From Candidatus Dormiibacterota bacterium (GTDB taxonomy: Bacteria; Chloroflexota; Dormibacteria; Aeolococcales; Aeolococcaceae), in contig PLWW01000093.1 in NCBI GenBank assembly GCA_003153125.1, forward strand, positions 1 to 34,438: DNA of 34,438 bases, given 5' to 3'. A model generated the notes under the pieces. It ran no database searches. It was not told where the DNA came from and was given only the letters and a program-made list of their open reading frames with translations. Below, one piece after another: positions 16,479 through 26,541 of this stretch. How positions within the stretch are numbered: position 1 is the stretch's first letter; each line of letters starts with the position of its first letter. The translations under genes and the position numbers were made by a program.

Positions 16479-17261
16479 ATGGGATTGCTGACCGGACGGG
16501 TCGCGGTTGTGACGGGCGGCAACCAGGGCATCGGGCTGGCGATCGCGCGGGCGATGGCGGCCGATGGCGCCGCCGTAGCGATCTGCGCGCGGACCGAGAG
16601 CTCCCTGGACGAGGCCGCCGCGGGGATCCGCGCGGCGGGTGGTGAGTGCGTGCCGGTGGTCTGCGACGTCGCCGACCCGGAGTCGGCGGACGCGATGGCG
16701 AAAACGGTCGTCACCACCCTTGGTGTGCCGAACGTGGTCGTGGCCAACGCGGGGATCGCGGGCGCGATCCGGCCAATGCACGAGCTCACCTACGACGAGT
16801 GGCGTGAGTGCCTGGCCATCGACCTCGACGGTGTGTACCTCACCTTCCGCCGGCTCATCCCGGGCATGATCGAACGGGGCAGCGGCAGCCTCATCGCGCT
16901 CTCGTCGATGACCGGGAAGCGCCCTCTGCCGGACAGGACGCCCTACGGCGCGGCCAAGATGGGGGTGATTGGGCTGGTGCGCAGCCTGGCCCTGGAGCTG
17001 GGCCCGCACGGGATCACCGTGAACAGCGTCTGTCCTGGCGCGGTTGCCGGCGCTCGGCTCGACCGAGTGGTGGCGCAGCAGGCGGAGGCGTTGGGCATCA
17101 GCGTCGAGGAATCCTTGCGACGCTTCAGCGACCCCGCCGCGCTCAAGCGCCCGACGTCCCCCGATGAGGTGGCCGCCGCATGCGTCTTCCTGGCTTCAGA
17201 TGGCGGTTCGGGCGTCACCGGCGAGGACATGAATGTCTCCGCCGGGCTCGTTATGTATTAG
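16479..17261 (+). CDS. SDR-family oxidoreductase
   Basis: 260-aa classical SDR. It begins MGLLTGRVAVVTGGNQGIG (cofactor loop 12-19). VVANAG, ALSSMTG (catalytic Ser) and TPYGAAKMG (Tyr/Lys) follow in order, as do GPHGITVNSVCPG and the usual C-terminal GEDMNVSAG. It differs from the AWW-ending SDR twins and is not a close copy of them. It starts 25 bases after the creatininase stop and ends 9 bases before the LacI gene, so the three are probably co-transcribed. Confidence 0.9.
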   Translation: MGLLTGRVAVVTGGNQGIGLAIARAMAADGAAVAICARTESSLDEAAAGIRAAGGECVPVVCDVADPESADAMAKTVVTTLGVPNVVVANAGIAGAIRPMHELTYDEWRECLAIDLDGVYLTFRRLIPGMIERGSGSLIALSSMTGKRPLPDRTPYGAAKMGVIGLVRSLALELGPHGITVNSVCPGAVAGARLDRVVAQQAEALGISVEESLRRFSDPAALKRPTSPDEVAAACVFLASDGGSGVTGEDMNVSAGLVMY

Positions 17262-17270
17262 CGTCGGCTG

Positions 17271-18431
17271 ATGGCAGAGGCAAAGCGGACCGCAACCCCG
17301 GGTACGCCACGTCCCTCGGGTGCTTCGGCGATGCCCCGGCCGCCGCTCCTGTCGGATGTCGCTGCGGCCGCGCACGTCTCCATCACCACGGCCTCGCGCG
17401 CGCTCGACCCCAATAGTGACCACCCCGTCAAACCGCGTACCCGCGAGCGCGTGCAGGCCGCGGCGGCGCGACTCGCCTACCACCCCAACCCGATGGCGCG
17501 CGCCCTGCGGGCTCGGCGCTCACCGACGATCGCGGTGGTCGTTCACGACGTCAGCGATCCGTACTTCGCCGAGATCGTGCGCGGCGCCACCCACGAAGCC
17601 TCAACGCACGGCTTCCTCACCATTGTGTGCAACAGCGACCGCGATCCCGCCACCGAGCTTCGCTACGTGCAGATGCTCTGCCTCAATCGCGTCGGCGGCG
17701 TGCTCTTCGCCGGCGGGGGGCTCGAGGAGCCGGCCTACCGGCGCGAGCTGCGCGGGTACACGCAGAGCATCGGCGAGTACGGGGGCGCCATCGTTGCACT
17801 CGCCCCTCGCGCCGAGTCATGGGCTGCGGAGATCCCCGACAACCGGGGCGGGGCGCGCATGGTCACCGAGCACCTGCTCTCGCTTGGTCACCGCTCCATC
17901 GCGATGATCGGCGGCCCGCCGTTCGTCCGCACCAGCCGTGAGCGCGAGCTGGGCTATCTCGCGGCCATGGAGGCGGCGGGCGCCGCGCCGTGGGTCACCA
18001 CCGCCGACTTCAGCCGCTCGGGCGGGGCGGACGCGATGTCCCGGGTGCTGGCCCGTCGCGAGCGCCGCATCACCGCCGTCTTCGTGGCCACGGACAGCAT
18101 GGCGCTGGGCGCGCTCAGCGAGCTGCGGCGGCGCGGTGTGCATGTTCCCGACGACCTCTCGGTGGCTGGTTTCGACGACATCCCGGGGCTGGACTTCGTC
18201 GATCCCAGCCTGACGACGGTGCGCGTCCCCATGGCGGAGATCGGCGCCGCCGGGGTGAGCCGGCTGTTCGGCCTGTTCGATGGCAAGCCGGGACGGCCGC
18301 GGATCAGGGTGCACCCCGTCGACCTCGTGGTCCGCGACAGCACCTCGGCACCGCGTCCGACGCGCGCCGTCCGCTTGCGCCTGACGTCCTCACCCGCCAG
18401 CGCACTCACCACCACGCGTCACCGGCGCTGA
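17271..18431 (+). CDS. LacI/GalR-family transcriptional regulator
   Basis: 386 aa. The DNA-binding helix-turn-helix is at residues about 27-46 (LLSDVAAAAHVSITTASRAL), followed by the hinge HPNPMARALRARRS. A type 1 periplasmic-binding effector domain follows: TIAVVVHDVSDPYFAEIVRG, then GHRSIAMIGG, then DLSVAGFDDI. ATG 17271 is used; ATG 17331, 20 codons later, is also plausible because the extra N-terminal residues are not conserved in the family. The C-terminal 26 bases overlap the convergent SDR. The likely targets are the GGmAA-4N-TT-nCC sites listed at 12172, 15668, 20418, 22821 and 24234. The effector is unknown, and need not be a sugar. Confidence 0.93.
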   Translation: MAEAKRTATPGTPRPSGASAMPRPPLLSDVAAAAHVSITTASRALDPNSDHPVKPRTRERVQAAAARLAYHPNPMARALRARRSPTIAVVVHDVSDPYFAEIVRGATHEASTHGFLTIVCNSDRDPATELRYVQMLCLNRVGGVLFAGGGLEEPAYRRELRGYTQSIGEYGGAIVALAPRAESWAAEIPDNRGGARMVTEHLLSLGHRSIAMIGGPPFVRTSRERELGYLAAMEAAGAAPWVTTADFSRSGGADAMSRVLARRERRITAVFVATDSMALGALSELRRRGVHVPDDLSVAGFDDIPGLDFVDPSLTTVRVPMAEIGAAGVSRLFGLFDGKPGRPRIRVHPVDLVVRDSTSAPRPTRAVRLRLTSSPASALTTTRHRR

Positions 18432-19176
18432 TGCCGCCGTCCACGAAGAGCGTCTGCCCGGTGATGAAGCCGGCCGCATCCGAGGCGAGGAAGGCGACGA
18501 CGCCGGCGACATCCTCGGGCTCGCCCAGCCGGCGCAGAGGGGTCGCGCCGACTGCCGCGGCGGCGCGTTCCGGGTAGGCGTCGACGTAGGGCTGCAGCAG
18601 TGGCGTGCGAATGATCCCCGGGCCCACCGCGTTGACACAGACCCCGAGCGGACCCCACTCGATGGCGAGGCTGCGCACCATCCCGGTGAGCGCCGCCTTG
18701 GTGGCGGAATACAGTGCCCGGCGGCGCATGCCGTGGATCGCGGTGACCGAGCTGGTGAGCACCACCCGTCCCCCGGGCCGGCGCGCCACCACCGGGACGA
18801 AGACCTGGAGAGTGATGAAGCTCCCATAGACGTTCGTATCGAGCATCAGGCGCACGTCCTCGTCCGGGGTTTCGAGCGCCTCACTGCGGCGGGCGAGCCC
18901 GGCGTTGGCGACGACGATGTTCAGCTCCACCGCGTCACGGTCGAGCTGGTCGCGCACCGCCTCGAGCTGGTCTCGCCGGCCGATGTCGGCCTGGAACAGC
19001 AGCGGCGGCGGACAACCGGGTCCGAGGAGGTCGTCGGCGGCCTGTGGCGGCGGCTCTCGCGCCACGATGACGATCCGGGCGCCGTCGCGCGCCAGGCGGC
19101 GGGCCACGGCGAGGCCGATGCCAGAGGTGCCGCCGGTGACGAGCGCGGTGCGTCCCGCCAGCGCGCGCTCGCTCAC
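18406..19176 (-). CDS. SDR-family oxidoreductase, copy 2 of the AWW-ending twin
   Basis: 256-aa classical SDR: TGGTSGIG cofactor loop, VVANAG, VVLTSSVTA (Ser), RALYSATKAAL (Tyr/Lys), GPGIIRTPLLQPYVD and FITGQTLFVDGGISAG with terminal AWW. The last third is near-identical in pattern to the SDR at 4532-5287. The start GTG 19176 overlaps the PPOX stop (GTGA); the longer upstream frame is a shadow. It is the last gene of the cofE-PPOX-SDR unit. It probably acts on a substrate related to that of its twin. Confidence 0.91.
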   Translation of the reverse strand: MSERALAGRTALVTGGTSGIGLAVARRLARDGARIVIVAREPPPQAADDLLGPGCPPPLLFQADIGRRDQLEAVRDQLDRDAVELNIVVANAGLARRSEALETPDEDVRLMLDTNVYGSFITLQVFVPVVARRPGGRVVLTSSVTAIHGMRRRALYSATKAALTGMVRSLAIEWGPLGVCVNAVGPGIIRTPLLQPYVDAYPERAAAAVGATPLRRLGEPEDVAGVVAFLASDAAGFITGQTLFVDGGISAGDAWW

Positions 19177-19592
19177 CGCGCTGGCTCGGCTGCGCGCCAG
19201 GCGTGCCAGGCGGTGACCGCGATCGCGATAACCGGGTCGAGCTCGGCGGGATCGGTGTACTGCGGGTAGCGCTCCAGCAGGCGCGTCCGAGCCAGCGTCA
19301 GCTCCTCGCCGGCAGCGAGGCCGGCGCGGCCGTCGAGGCGAACCCACCAGAGGTGTGCCCAGTCCTCGCTCCATTCATGCGCCAGCAGGCCGACCCTCGG
19401 GTCTCGGCGGATGTCGCTCAGCCGCGCCAGCGAACGGGTTCGCTTGGGCTTGCCGTCCACCGGGATGTAGACCGTGGAGCCATGCACCGCGTGGACGCAG
19501 GGGACGAGCCGCGGTGAGCCGTCCGAGCGCAGCGTGGCGAGGATGGCCACCCGGGCACGGTCGAGAAGTGCCCACGCCTGCTCACGCTCCAT
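19173..19592 (-). CDS. PPOX-class F420-dependent oxidoreductase-like protein
   Basis: 139-aa split-barrel protein of the pyridoxamine 5'-phosphate oxidase superfamily, in the F420-binding branch (resembles the TIGR03668/Rv0121c group as I remember it). Visible features are RVAILATLRSDGSPRLVPCV at the barrel start, VDGKPKRTRSLARLSDIRRDPRV in the cofactor-binding area and WAHLWWVRLDG. The ATG at 19592 follows the cofE stop by 18 bases. It may reduce a substrate with F420H2, or bind the cofactor. Confidence 0.85.
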   Translation of the reverse strand: MEREQAWALLDRARVAILATLRSDGSPRLVPCVHAVHGSTVYIPVDGKPKRTRSLARLSDIRRDPRVGLLAHEWSEDWAHLWWVRLDGRAGLAAGEELTLARTRLLERYPQYTDPAELDPVIAIAVTAWHAWRAAEPAR

Positions 19593-19610
19593 GGTGGCCG
19601 TCGTCCAGCC

Positions 19611-20384
19611 CTAGAGAAACAGGTCGGTGGCCCGGCCACGGATGAGGGGGCGGGCCGTGCCGTCGCCACTCACCCCGAGCCCGCGAAACAGCGCGGCCGG
19701 CACGCGTCCGAACTTGCCGATCACCAGGTCGGCGGCGCTGGCAATCTCGTCGGCGATGGCGACGATGGTGGACGAGAGCTCGTAATTGTTGGGATCCACG
19801 AGCCCGGTGAGATCCCGCAGCGGCGCCAGGCCGCTGGAGCCGATGGCGGTGCCGATGATGCCCTCGCGGAGAGGCCGACCCATGGTGTCGGCGATGATGA
19901 CCGCCAGCCGGGTCCCCGTGGCGGTCTCCAGGTCGTACCGCAGCCGTGCCGCCGAGGCGTCGGGGTCGCGGGGCAGCAGCACCACGCTGTCGGGGCGCGG
20001 TGCGTTAGACCGGTCGACCCCGGCGCTGGCGCAGACGAAGCCGTGGTGGGTCTCGGTGATGAGCAGAGGACCGCGCTGCCGGACAACCCGAACGCTCTCG
20101 CGGAGGATGACCTCGACAACGCGCGGGTCGCTGTGTGCGCCGGCCAGCTCGAGGGCGCGGGCACCGGGCTCGATGGTGGCGAGGTCGACGACCTGGCCCT
20201 CGGCCTTGCTCACCGCCTTCTGGGTGACCACCAGGACGTCGCCATCGCGCAGTTCAGGGGCAGCTGTGCGGATCAGGCCGGCGAGGTCGTCGCCGGCCTC
20301 GATCTCGGCATCGAAATGCACCGGCAGGATCTCGACGGCGACAGGCGCCACGTCAACCGGCTGAGTGGGCTGCACCGAGCCCAC
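19611..20384 (-). CDS. cofE: Coenzyme F420-0:L-glutamate ligase
   Basis: Adds L-glutamates to F420-0 with GTP, giving F420 with a polyglutamate tail. Diagnostic segments are VEILPVHFDAEI, AGDDLAGLI, VLVVTQKAVSKAEG, LITETHHGFVCASAGVDRSN, IIADTMGRPLREG and VDPNNYEL. Only the ligase domain is present; the C-terminal nitroreductase domain of mycobacterial FbiB is absent. GTG 20384 is one of three possible starts (also 20375 and 20351); the in-frame ATG further upstream lies inside mmsA and is rejected. It heads a unit with the PPOX protein and an SDR, which ties F420 supply to this catabolic region. Confidence 0.92.
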   Translation of the reverse strand: MGSVQPTQPVDVAPVAVEILPVHFDAEIEAGDDLAGLIRTAAPELRDGDVLVVTQKAVSKAEGQVVDLATIEPGARALELAGAHSDPRVVEVILRESVRVVRQRGPLLITETHHGFVCASAGVDRSNAPRPDSVVLLPRDPDASAARLRYDLETATGTRLAVIIADTMGRPLREGIIGTAIGSSGLAPLRDLTGLVDPNNYELSSTIVAIADEIASAADLVIGKFGRVPAALFRGLGVSGDGTARPLIRGRATDLFL

Positions 20385-20417
20385 TGTAGCGGTCGTCGGG
20401 ACGGTCGCGACGCCTAT

Positions 20418-20431
20418 GGCAATCGTTCCCC
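20418..20431. promoter_or_regulatory. Candidate LacI-family operator between cofE and mmsA
   Basis: GGCAATCGTTCCCC has the CG centre and the GG-AA/TT-CC outer frame, with one weaker half. It lies 34 bases from the cofE start and 77 bases upstream of mmsA, in the 20385-20507 divergent region. Confidence 0.5.
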
Positions 20432-20507
20432 TTCGGGGGCCGTGGCGCGGTCGACGTGTGCCATCATGACCGCGGGCAACCCTGTTGGCTGGTGCGGAGG
20501 AAGAGCC

Positions 20508-22032
<1,525 letters not shown>

Positions 22033-22043
<11 letters not shown>

Positions 22044-22866
22044 GGATCGCGGCGCGCACTCCGGGCAGGATCTCCTCGGCGTAGGTGCGCAGGAAGCGCT
22101 CCTGGTCCATGCCCGGCGCATGGAACACAAGGTGGCGAAAGCCCAGGTCGAGGTAGCGCTGGATGGCCGCGACGTGTTCGCCGGCGTCTGAGGAGACGAT
22201 CCACCGGCTCGCCGAACGCTCCGCGCTCAGTGCATCGGCGCGACGCTCCATCTCGAGCGGGTCGTCGACGCCGGTCTTCTCCTCGGGTGAGAGCGCCAGG
22301 GCCGCCCAGTGACGCGTGTCCTCCATCGCACGTGACCGATCGTTGTCGAACGACACCTTCATCTCGATCATCATGTCGAGAGCGCTCGCTGAGCGGCCGG
22401 CGCGCTCCGCTCCCTCGGCGACGGCGGGCAGCAGGGTCTCCGTGTAGAGCTCCGGCGCTTTGCCGCTGGTGCAAATGAACCCGTCAGCGACACGACCCGC
22501 GAGGCGCGCTGCGGCGGGTCCCGAGGCTGCAATGTAGAGCGGGACCGGCTGCGCCGGCCGGTCGTAGATGGTGGCGTTGTTGGTGCTGTAGTAGGTTCCG
22601 GCAAAGGTGACGCGCTCCTCGTGCCAGAGCCGCTGGATCAGTTCGACCGCCTCCTTGAGCCGCGCGAATCGCTCTTTCTGGTCCGGCCATGCGATGCCCA
22701 GGGGTACTTCGTTCATCGACTCGCCGGTGCCCACGCCGAGCAGGACGCGGTCCGGGAAGAGGCAGCCGAGCGTGGCGAACGCCTGGGCGACGACGGCAGG
22801 GTGGTAGCGCAGCCGGTGACGGCAAAGGATTGCCGCAAATGATAGCCGCGCGACGCCACCGGCCAC
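22033..22866 (-). pseudogene. N-terminally truncated FGD-like LLM F420 oxidoreductase
   Basis: From about residue 20 (RYHPAVVAQAF, 22809 downward) to the end this closely follows F420-dependent glucose-6-phosphate dehydrogenase (Fgd). Features are GVGTGES (Glu49, Fgd Glu109), FICTSGK (Lys136), SPEEKTG (Lys197), RWIVSSD (Arg221) and VFHAPGMDQERFL. These match the phosphate-binding Lys198, Lys259 and Arg283 of Fgd as I recall that sequence. The first roughly 79 residues of Fgd, with catalytic His40 and Trp44, are missing. The 20 residues in their place match nothing and overlap the promoter area of the divergent MFS gene. The best reading is a 5'-deleted gene. GTG 22866 is the only formal start. 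Confidence 0.8.
22821..22834. promoter_or_regulatory. Candidate LacI-family operator upstream of the MFS gene
   Basis: GGCAAAGGATTGCC has perfect 5-base arms (GGCAA/TTGCC) but a GG centre, which is weaker for this family. It is 57 bases upstream of the MFS start and lies in the non-homologous leader of the truncated LLM frame, consistent with regulatory rather than coding DNA. Confidence 0.4.
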
Positions 22867-22891
22867 GCACCTCTGCCATCATGCCGCGCTG

Positions 22892-24142
22892 ATGAGTGTC
22901 GCAGCGTCCGCCGGGCAACAAGGGGAGGGCGACATCAGCCCGGTTGCGGCGGATGGGGGGCAGAGGATCTCCCCGGTGCTCGCCGTGGTCGTCCTTCTCC
23001 TCCTTGCGTTGAATCTGCGCGTGGGGATCTCTTCCATCGGGCCGGTGCTGCCGCAGATCCTTCACGACCTGGGTGCGAGCGTTGTGTTCGGGTCGTTGCT
23101 GACGACCGCACCGGTGATCATGATGGGGGTGGCGTCACCCGTCAGCGGTCGCATCGCCGAGCGGATCGGCGTCGAGTGGACAGTGGTCGGCGCACTGGCG
23201 GTTATCAGTGCCGCGACGCTGATGAGGCTGTGGGCGGTGAACCCGCTGGTCCTGCTGATCAGCGCGCTCGCCCTCGGCACCGGGATCGCCGCTGGTAACA
23301 CGATGTTGCCGGCGATCGTCCGCCGCTACTTTCCTGCGCGCCTGGCCCTGATGACGGGGCTCTACACCGTTGGTATCAACGTTGGTGCAGCCGGTGCGGC
23401 GCTGATCACTCCCCGGCTTGCTCAGGGCACCGGTCCGACATGGCGAGGAGCCCTGGCCGTGTGGGCTGCAGCTGGCGTTGTTGCCGGGCTGGCCTGGCTG
23501 CTAATCGTCGGAAGGCTCGCACACAGGCGACGACGGGTTCCGGTGAGTATGTCCCGAAAGAGCGCATCCGCATGGCTGGTCGCGCTCTTCTTCGGCCTGC
23601 AGTCCATGGTGTATTACGGGGTGCTCGCCTGGCTGGCTCCCCTCTACGAGGAGCGAGGCTGGTCGAAGCCGCAGGCGGGTCTACTGCTCGGGCTGTTCAC
23701 AGTGTCCCAGATCGTCGGTTCGATGACGGCCTCGGTTGCGGTTCAGCGAACTGGGAGGTTGGTCGCGGGCATGCGCATCACCACGCTGGCAACCGCTTTC
23801 GGTGTGTTCCTGGTCGCACTCACGCCGATGTCTGCTCCCTGGCTGTGGGCGACAGTCCTCGGGGTCGGCGCCGGCGGGATCTTCACCCTGGCCCTGACGG
23901 TGCCACTGGCCGTGACCTCCACTGTCGACGAGGCTCGGCGGCTGACCGCGACGACGCTGTGTTACGGCTACCTTCTCGCCGCCATCGGCCCGTTCGTTGT
24001 CAGTGTCCTGCGCAGCCTCTCGGGCAGCTTCACGTCGGCTTTCGCTTTCCTCGCGGTGGTCTCTTTCGTCGGGCTCGGCATTGCACGGACCGTGGTGACG
24101 CGCCAGAGCCCGACGGCCGAAGGGCCTGCTGCGCGCGTCTGA
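22892..24142 (+). CDS. MFS transporter, CynX/NimT family
   Basis: 416-aa, about 12 hydrophobic segments. The first helix has LALNLRVGISSIGPVLPQI, the family's signature region, and GRIAERIG follows helix 2, matching the MFS loop. Relatives carry cyanate, 2-nitroimidazole or other small organic molecules, mostly as exporters or proton-coupled carriers. ATG 22892 is 25 bases from the start of the divergent LLM remnant. No clear Shine-Dalgarno is seen. A candidate operator lies upstream at 22821. Confidence 0.85.
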   Translation: MSVAASAGQQGEGDISPVAADGGQRISPVLAVVVLLLLALNLRVGISSIGPVLPQILHDLGASVVFGSLLTTAPVIMMGVASPVSGRIAERIGVEWTVVGALAVISAATLMRLWAVNPLVLLISALALGTGIAAGNTMLPAIVRRYFPARLALMTGLYTVGINVGAAGAALITPRLAQGTGPTWRGALAVWAAAGVVAGLAWLLIVGRLAHRRRRVPVSMSRKSASAWLVALFFGLQSMVYYGVLAWLAPLYEERGWSKPQAGLLLGLFTVSQIVGSMTASVAVQRTGRLVAGMRITTLATAFGVFLVALTPMSAPWLWATVLGVGAGGIFTLALTVPLAVTSTVDEARRLTATTLCYGYLLAAIGPFVVSVLRSLSGSFTSAFAFLAVVSFVGLGIARTVVTRQSPTAEGPAARV

Positions 24143-24233
24143 CAGCTTCGCACCGCGTCCAATCGACGGACACGCATCCGCGACGCTTGACAAGTCATCC
24201 CGCTGCGAAATATGCTGCCGCCCCACGAAGCGT

Positions 24234-24247
24234 GGCAACCGGTTTCC
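24234..24247. promoter_or_regulatory. Candidate LacI-family operator upstream of binding-protein gene 2
   Basis: GGCAACCGGTTTCC is nearly symmetric around CG (halves GGCAACC and GGAAACC). It lies 65 bases upstream of the GTG at 24313, in the 24143-24312 gap after the MFS gene, where a promoter for the second transporter operon is expected. Confidence 0.6.
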
Positions 24248-24312
24248 TTACAGCGAGCAATTCGACTGCCGCGAGCAGATTCGACGCGTCAGAGCGTGGT
24301 GGGAGGCGGCCA

Positions 24313-25605
24313 GTGCACAGCTTGTCCAGTCAAAGAGGCCGTAACCTCGTGCTCGTCGCGCTGTTCTCGTCGGCGCTGCTCGCCGGGTGCGGCTCCTCGG
24401 CTGGAGGTGGGTCGTCGTCAACCCTGAGCATCGATGCATTCACGCCATTGTCCGGACCTGAGGCGGTCTTCGGGCCCGAGAGCACATCTGGCTGCCTGAC
24501 GGGAATCGAGGTGATCAACGCCGCCGGCGGTGTGCTCGGTCACCAGTTCCAGTGCGTGGCCACCGACAGTCGTGGGGACGCTGCCGACGCTGTGCCTGCG
24601 GCGCAGCAGATGCTCGCCACAGTGCCGAACCTGGTCGGCGTCGTAGGTCCCAGCACGAACGAGGCGCCGAGCACGGTCCCGATCTTCGAGAAGGCGCACA
24701 TCCCGATGATTGCCCAGACTGGTGATCCGCAATATGACCACGCCAATCTCAAGTATTTCTACCGCTCCACGCCGGCCGACGACATCAACGGTCTCGCCAT
24801 GGACGTCTGGGCCTACAAGCAGAAGGGCTTCCGGAGAGCGGCAGCAGTGTTCGGCAACGACGTCGCCGGCCAGGGAGTCGTGCCGAACCTGGTCCGTGGC
24901 TTCCAGCAGCTTGGCGGCACCGTGGTGTCGAACCAGAAGCTGGCGCTCGATCAGAATTCCTACCGGACGGAGGTCGCGCAGCTCAAGGCCGCGCAACCGG
25001 ACGTCATCTTCACCGAACTGGATCCGCAGACAGCGGCGACCTTCTTTGGTGAGCTGAAGGAGATCAACGGGCTGGTCCCCGTCGTGGGCGACGGCGGCAC
25101 CATCGGCTACCCTGCGTGGGTCACGGCGGTCCAGGGTGCGATCGGCGCCGATGACATGAGCAAATTCTACTCTGGCGTCCAGATCCTGAACCCCGACAGC
25201 GGGCCGGGGTACGACGCGTTTGCGAAGGCGGTGGTGAAGATCAAGATCAAGGAGCCTTCACAGTTCCTGCACGACCCGTACACCACGACCAACTACGACG
25301 GGATCGTAGCTCTCGCTCTGGCGATGACCGCCTCGAAGAGCACCGATCCCACAGTCTTCAATGACTACTTTCTCAAGATCGTCAACGGCACTACCGGTGC
25401 TACGACCGTCAACACCTACGCGGACGGGGTAGCTGCGCTCAACGCCGGGAAGACCGTTCATTTCGTGGGCTCCGCTGGGTCCATCCACTTCGACCAGTAC
25501 CACAATGCTGCGTTGCCGTTTGAGGTGGACACGGTCAAGTCGGACCAGTCGCTGGTGCGCCAGGGCATCGTTCCCAGCGCTGATGTGACCGCTCTCGAGC
25601 AGTGA
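24313..25605 (+). CDS. HAAT-type ABC transporter substrate-binding lipoprotein 2
   Basis: Type 1 periplasmic-binding protein of 430 aa. A basic N-terminus and hydrophobic helix lead to lipobox LLAGC (Cys26), then a Gly/Ser linker. DAFTPLSGPEAVFGPE opens the mature domain; NAAGGVLGHQ and VGVVGPSTNEAP follow, as in LivJ/LivK proteins. The start GTG 24313 has a strong Shine-Dalgarno (GGGAGG 24301-24306, six-base spacing); the frame is open far upstream, but that part is a shadow of the MFS gene. First gene of the transporter-amidase operon. The ligand may be an amide, given its neighbours. Confidence 0.92.
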   Translation: MHSLSSQRGRNLVLVALFSSALLAGCGSSAGGGSSSTLSIDAFTPLSGPEAVFGPESTSGCLTGIEVINAAGGVLGHQFQCVATDSRGDAADAVPAAQQMLATVPNLVGVVGPSTNEAPSTVPIFEKAHIPMIAQTGDPQYDHANLKYFYRSTPADDINGLAMDVWAYKQKGFRRAAAVFGNDVAGQGVVPNLVRGFQQLGGTVVSNQKLALDQNSYRTEVAQLKAAQPDVIFTELDPQTAATFFGELKEINGLVPVVGDGGTIGYPAWVTAVQGAIGADDMSKFYSGVQILNPDSGPGYDAFAKAVVKIKIKEPSQFLHDPYTTTNYDGIVALALAMTASKSTDPTVFNDYFLKIVNGTTGATTVNTYADGVAALNAGKTVHFVGSAGSIHFDQYHNAALPFEVDTVKSDQSLVRQGIVPSADVTALEQ

Positions 25606-25613
25606 GGTGAGTG

Positions 25614-25645
25614 GGCGGACGGCGTCCGCCGCCTGCGCCGTCCGC
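25614..25645 (+). repeat. Two mutually exclusive stem-loops between binding-protein 2 and livH 2
   Basis: GGCGGAC at 25614-25620 pairs with 25624-25630 (3-base loop). Alternatively GCGGACGGCG at 25615-25624 pairs with 25636-25645 (10 bp, 11-base loop). Both use the same left arm. No T-run follows. It may stabilise the binding-protein mRNA or set expression of the membrane genes. Confidence 0.65.
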
Positions 25646-25653
25646 GATCGATA

Positions 25654-26541
25654 GTGTCGGTCCTCATCTCGTCGATCGGTTTCGGCCTCATCTCCGCGGC
25701 CATCCTGGCGATCGCCTCGGTTGGCTTCACCATGCAGTTTGGCATCACCAGCATCCTCAACTTGGCGTACGCGGACGTGATGACAGCGGCGGCCTTCGTC
25801 GCCTACTCGCTCAACAAGGCGGGCCTTGACATCTGGGTGTGCGCCGGAGCCGGCGCCCTCTTCGGGGCCGTGTTCTCCATGCTCCTCAATCGATTTGTCT
25901 ACGCCCAGTTCGCCCGGCGCGGCACCTCGGCCGTGGGGCTTGTGATCGTGAGCATCGGTATCGGCTTGATCATCCAGTACGTGGTGGTGATCATCTGGAG
26001 CCCGAACTTCGTCAGTTATCGCCTGTCTCAGGGCTCGACCGTCCAGCTCGGCTCTCTCGTGTTCACCACGCTGCAGCTCACGGTGATCGGCATTTCAGTG
26101 GTCACCATGATCGCGGTCCACCTCGTGCTGGCTTACACCAAGTTGGGGCGGGCGATGCGCGCCACTGCCGTCAACGCGTCGTTGGCGCGTGATTGCGGGA
26201 TTGCCACGAATCGTATCGTCGACCTCGCGTGGCTGATCAGCGGCGCGATGTGCGGGCTCGCCGGCGTCATCTTCGCGATGAGCATCATCTCGTTCACACC
26301 GTCGAGCGAGCAGGGCTTCCTGGTCGTTGTGATCGCCGCAGCGGTGGTTGGCGGAATCGGCAAGCCATACGGGGCGATGCTCGGGGCGCTCGTCCTGGGG
26401 CTGGCCACAGAGCTCGCCGCCCTGGTGATCAACCCGGCGTACAAGGATGTCGTCGCCTTCCTCCTGCTGGCCATCGTCCTGCTGATCCGCCCACGAGGCA
26501 TCCTCTCCGGCCTCGCCACCAGGGAGGAGGTGGTGGCGTGA
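25654..26541 (+). CDS. livH: Branched-chain-type ABC transporter permease LivH, copy 2
   Basis: 295-aa multi-helix permease. The LivH signature is present as FGITSILNLAYADVMTAAAF (Ala-Tyr-Ala-Asp in place of the common AHG), and the end has GGIGKPYGAMLGALVLG. GTG 25654 is the first start after the stem-loops, with no strong Shine-Dalgarno, so translation may depend on the hairpin region. The stop overlaps livM 2 (GTGA). Confidence 0.9.
   Translation: MSVLISSIGFGLISAAILAIASVGFTMQFGITSILNLAYADVMTAAAFVAYSLNKAGLDIWVCAGAGALFGAVFSMLLNRFVYAQFARRGTSAVGLVIVSIGIGLIIQYVVVIIWSPNFVSYRLSQGSTVQLGSLVFTTLQLTVIGISVVTMIAVHLVLAYTKLGRAMRATAVNASLARDCGIATNRIVDLAWLISGAMCGLAGVIFAMSIISFTPSSEQGFLVVVIAAAVVGGIGKPYGAMLGALVLGLATELAALVINPAYKDVVAFLLLAIVLLIRPRGILSGLATREEVVA

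Noticed and set aside
23440..24312. Upstream extension of binding-protein 2 giving a 721-aa protein
   Set aside because: The extra part is an out-of-frame reading of the MFS gene; GTG 24313 has a strong Shine-Dalgarno and a proper lipoprotein signal.
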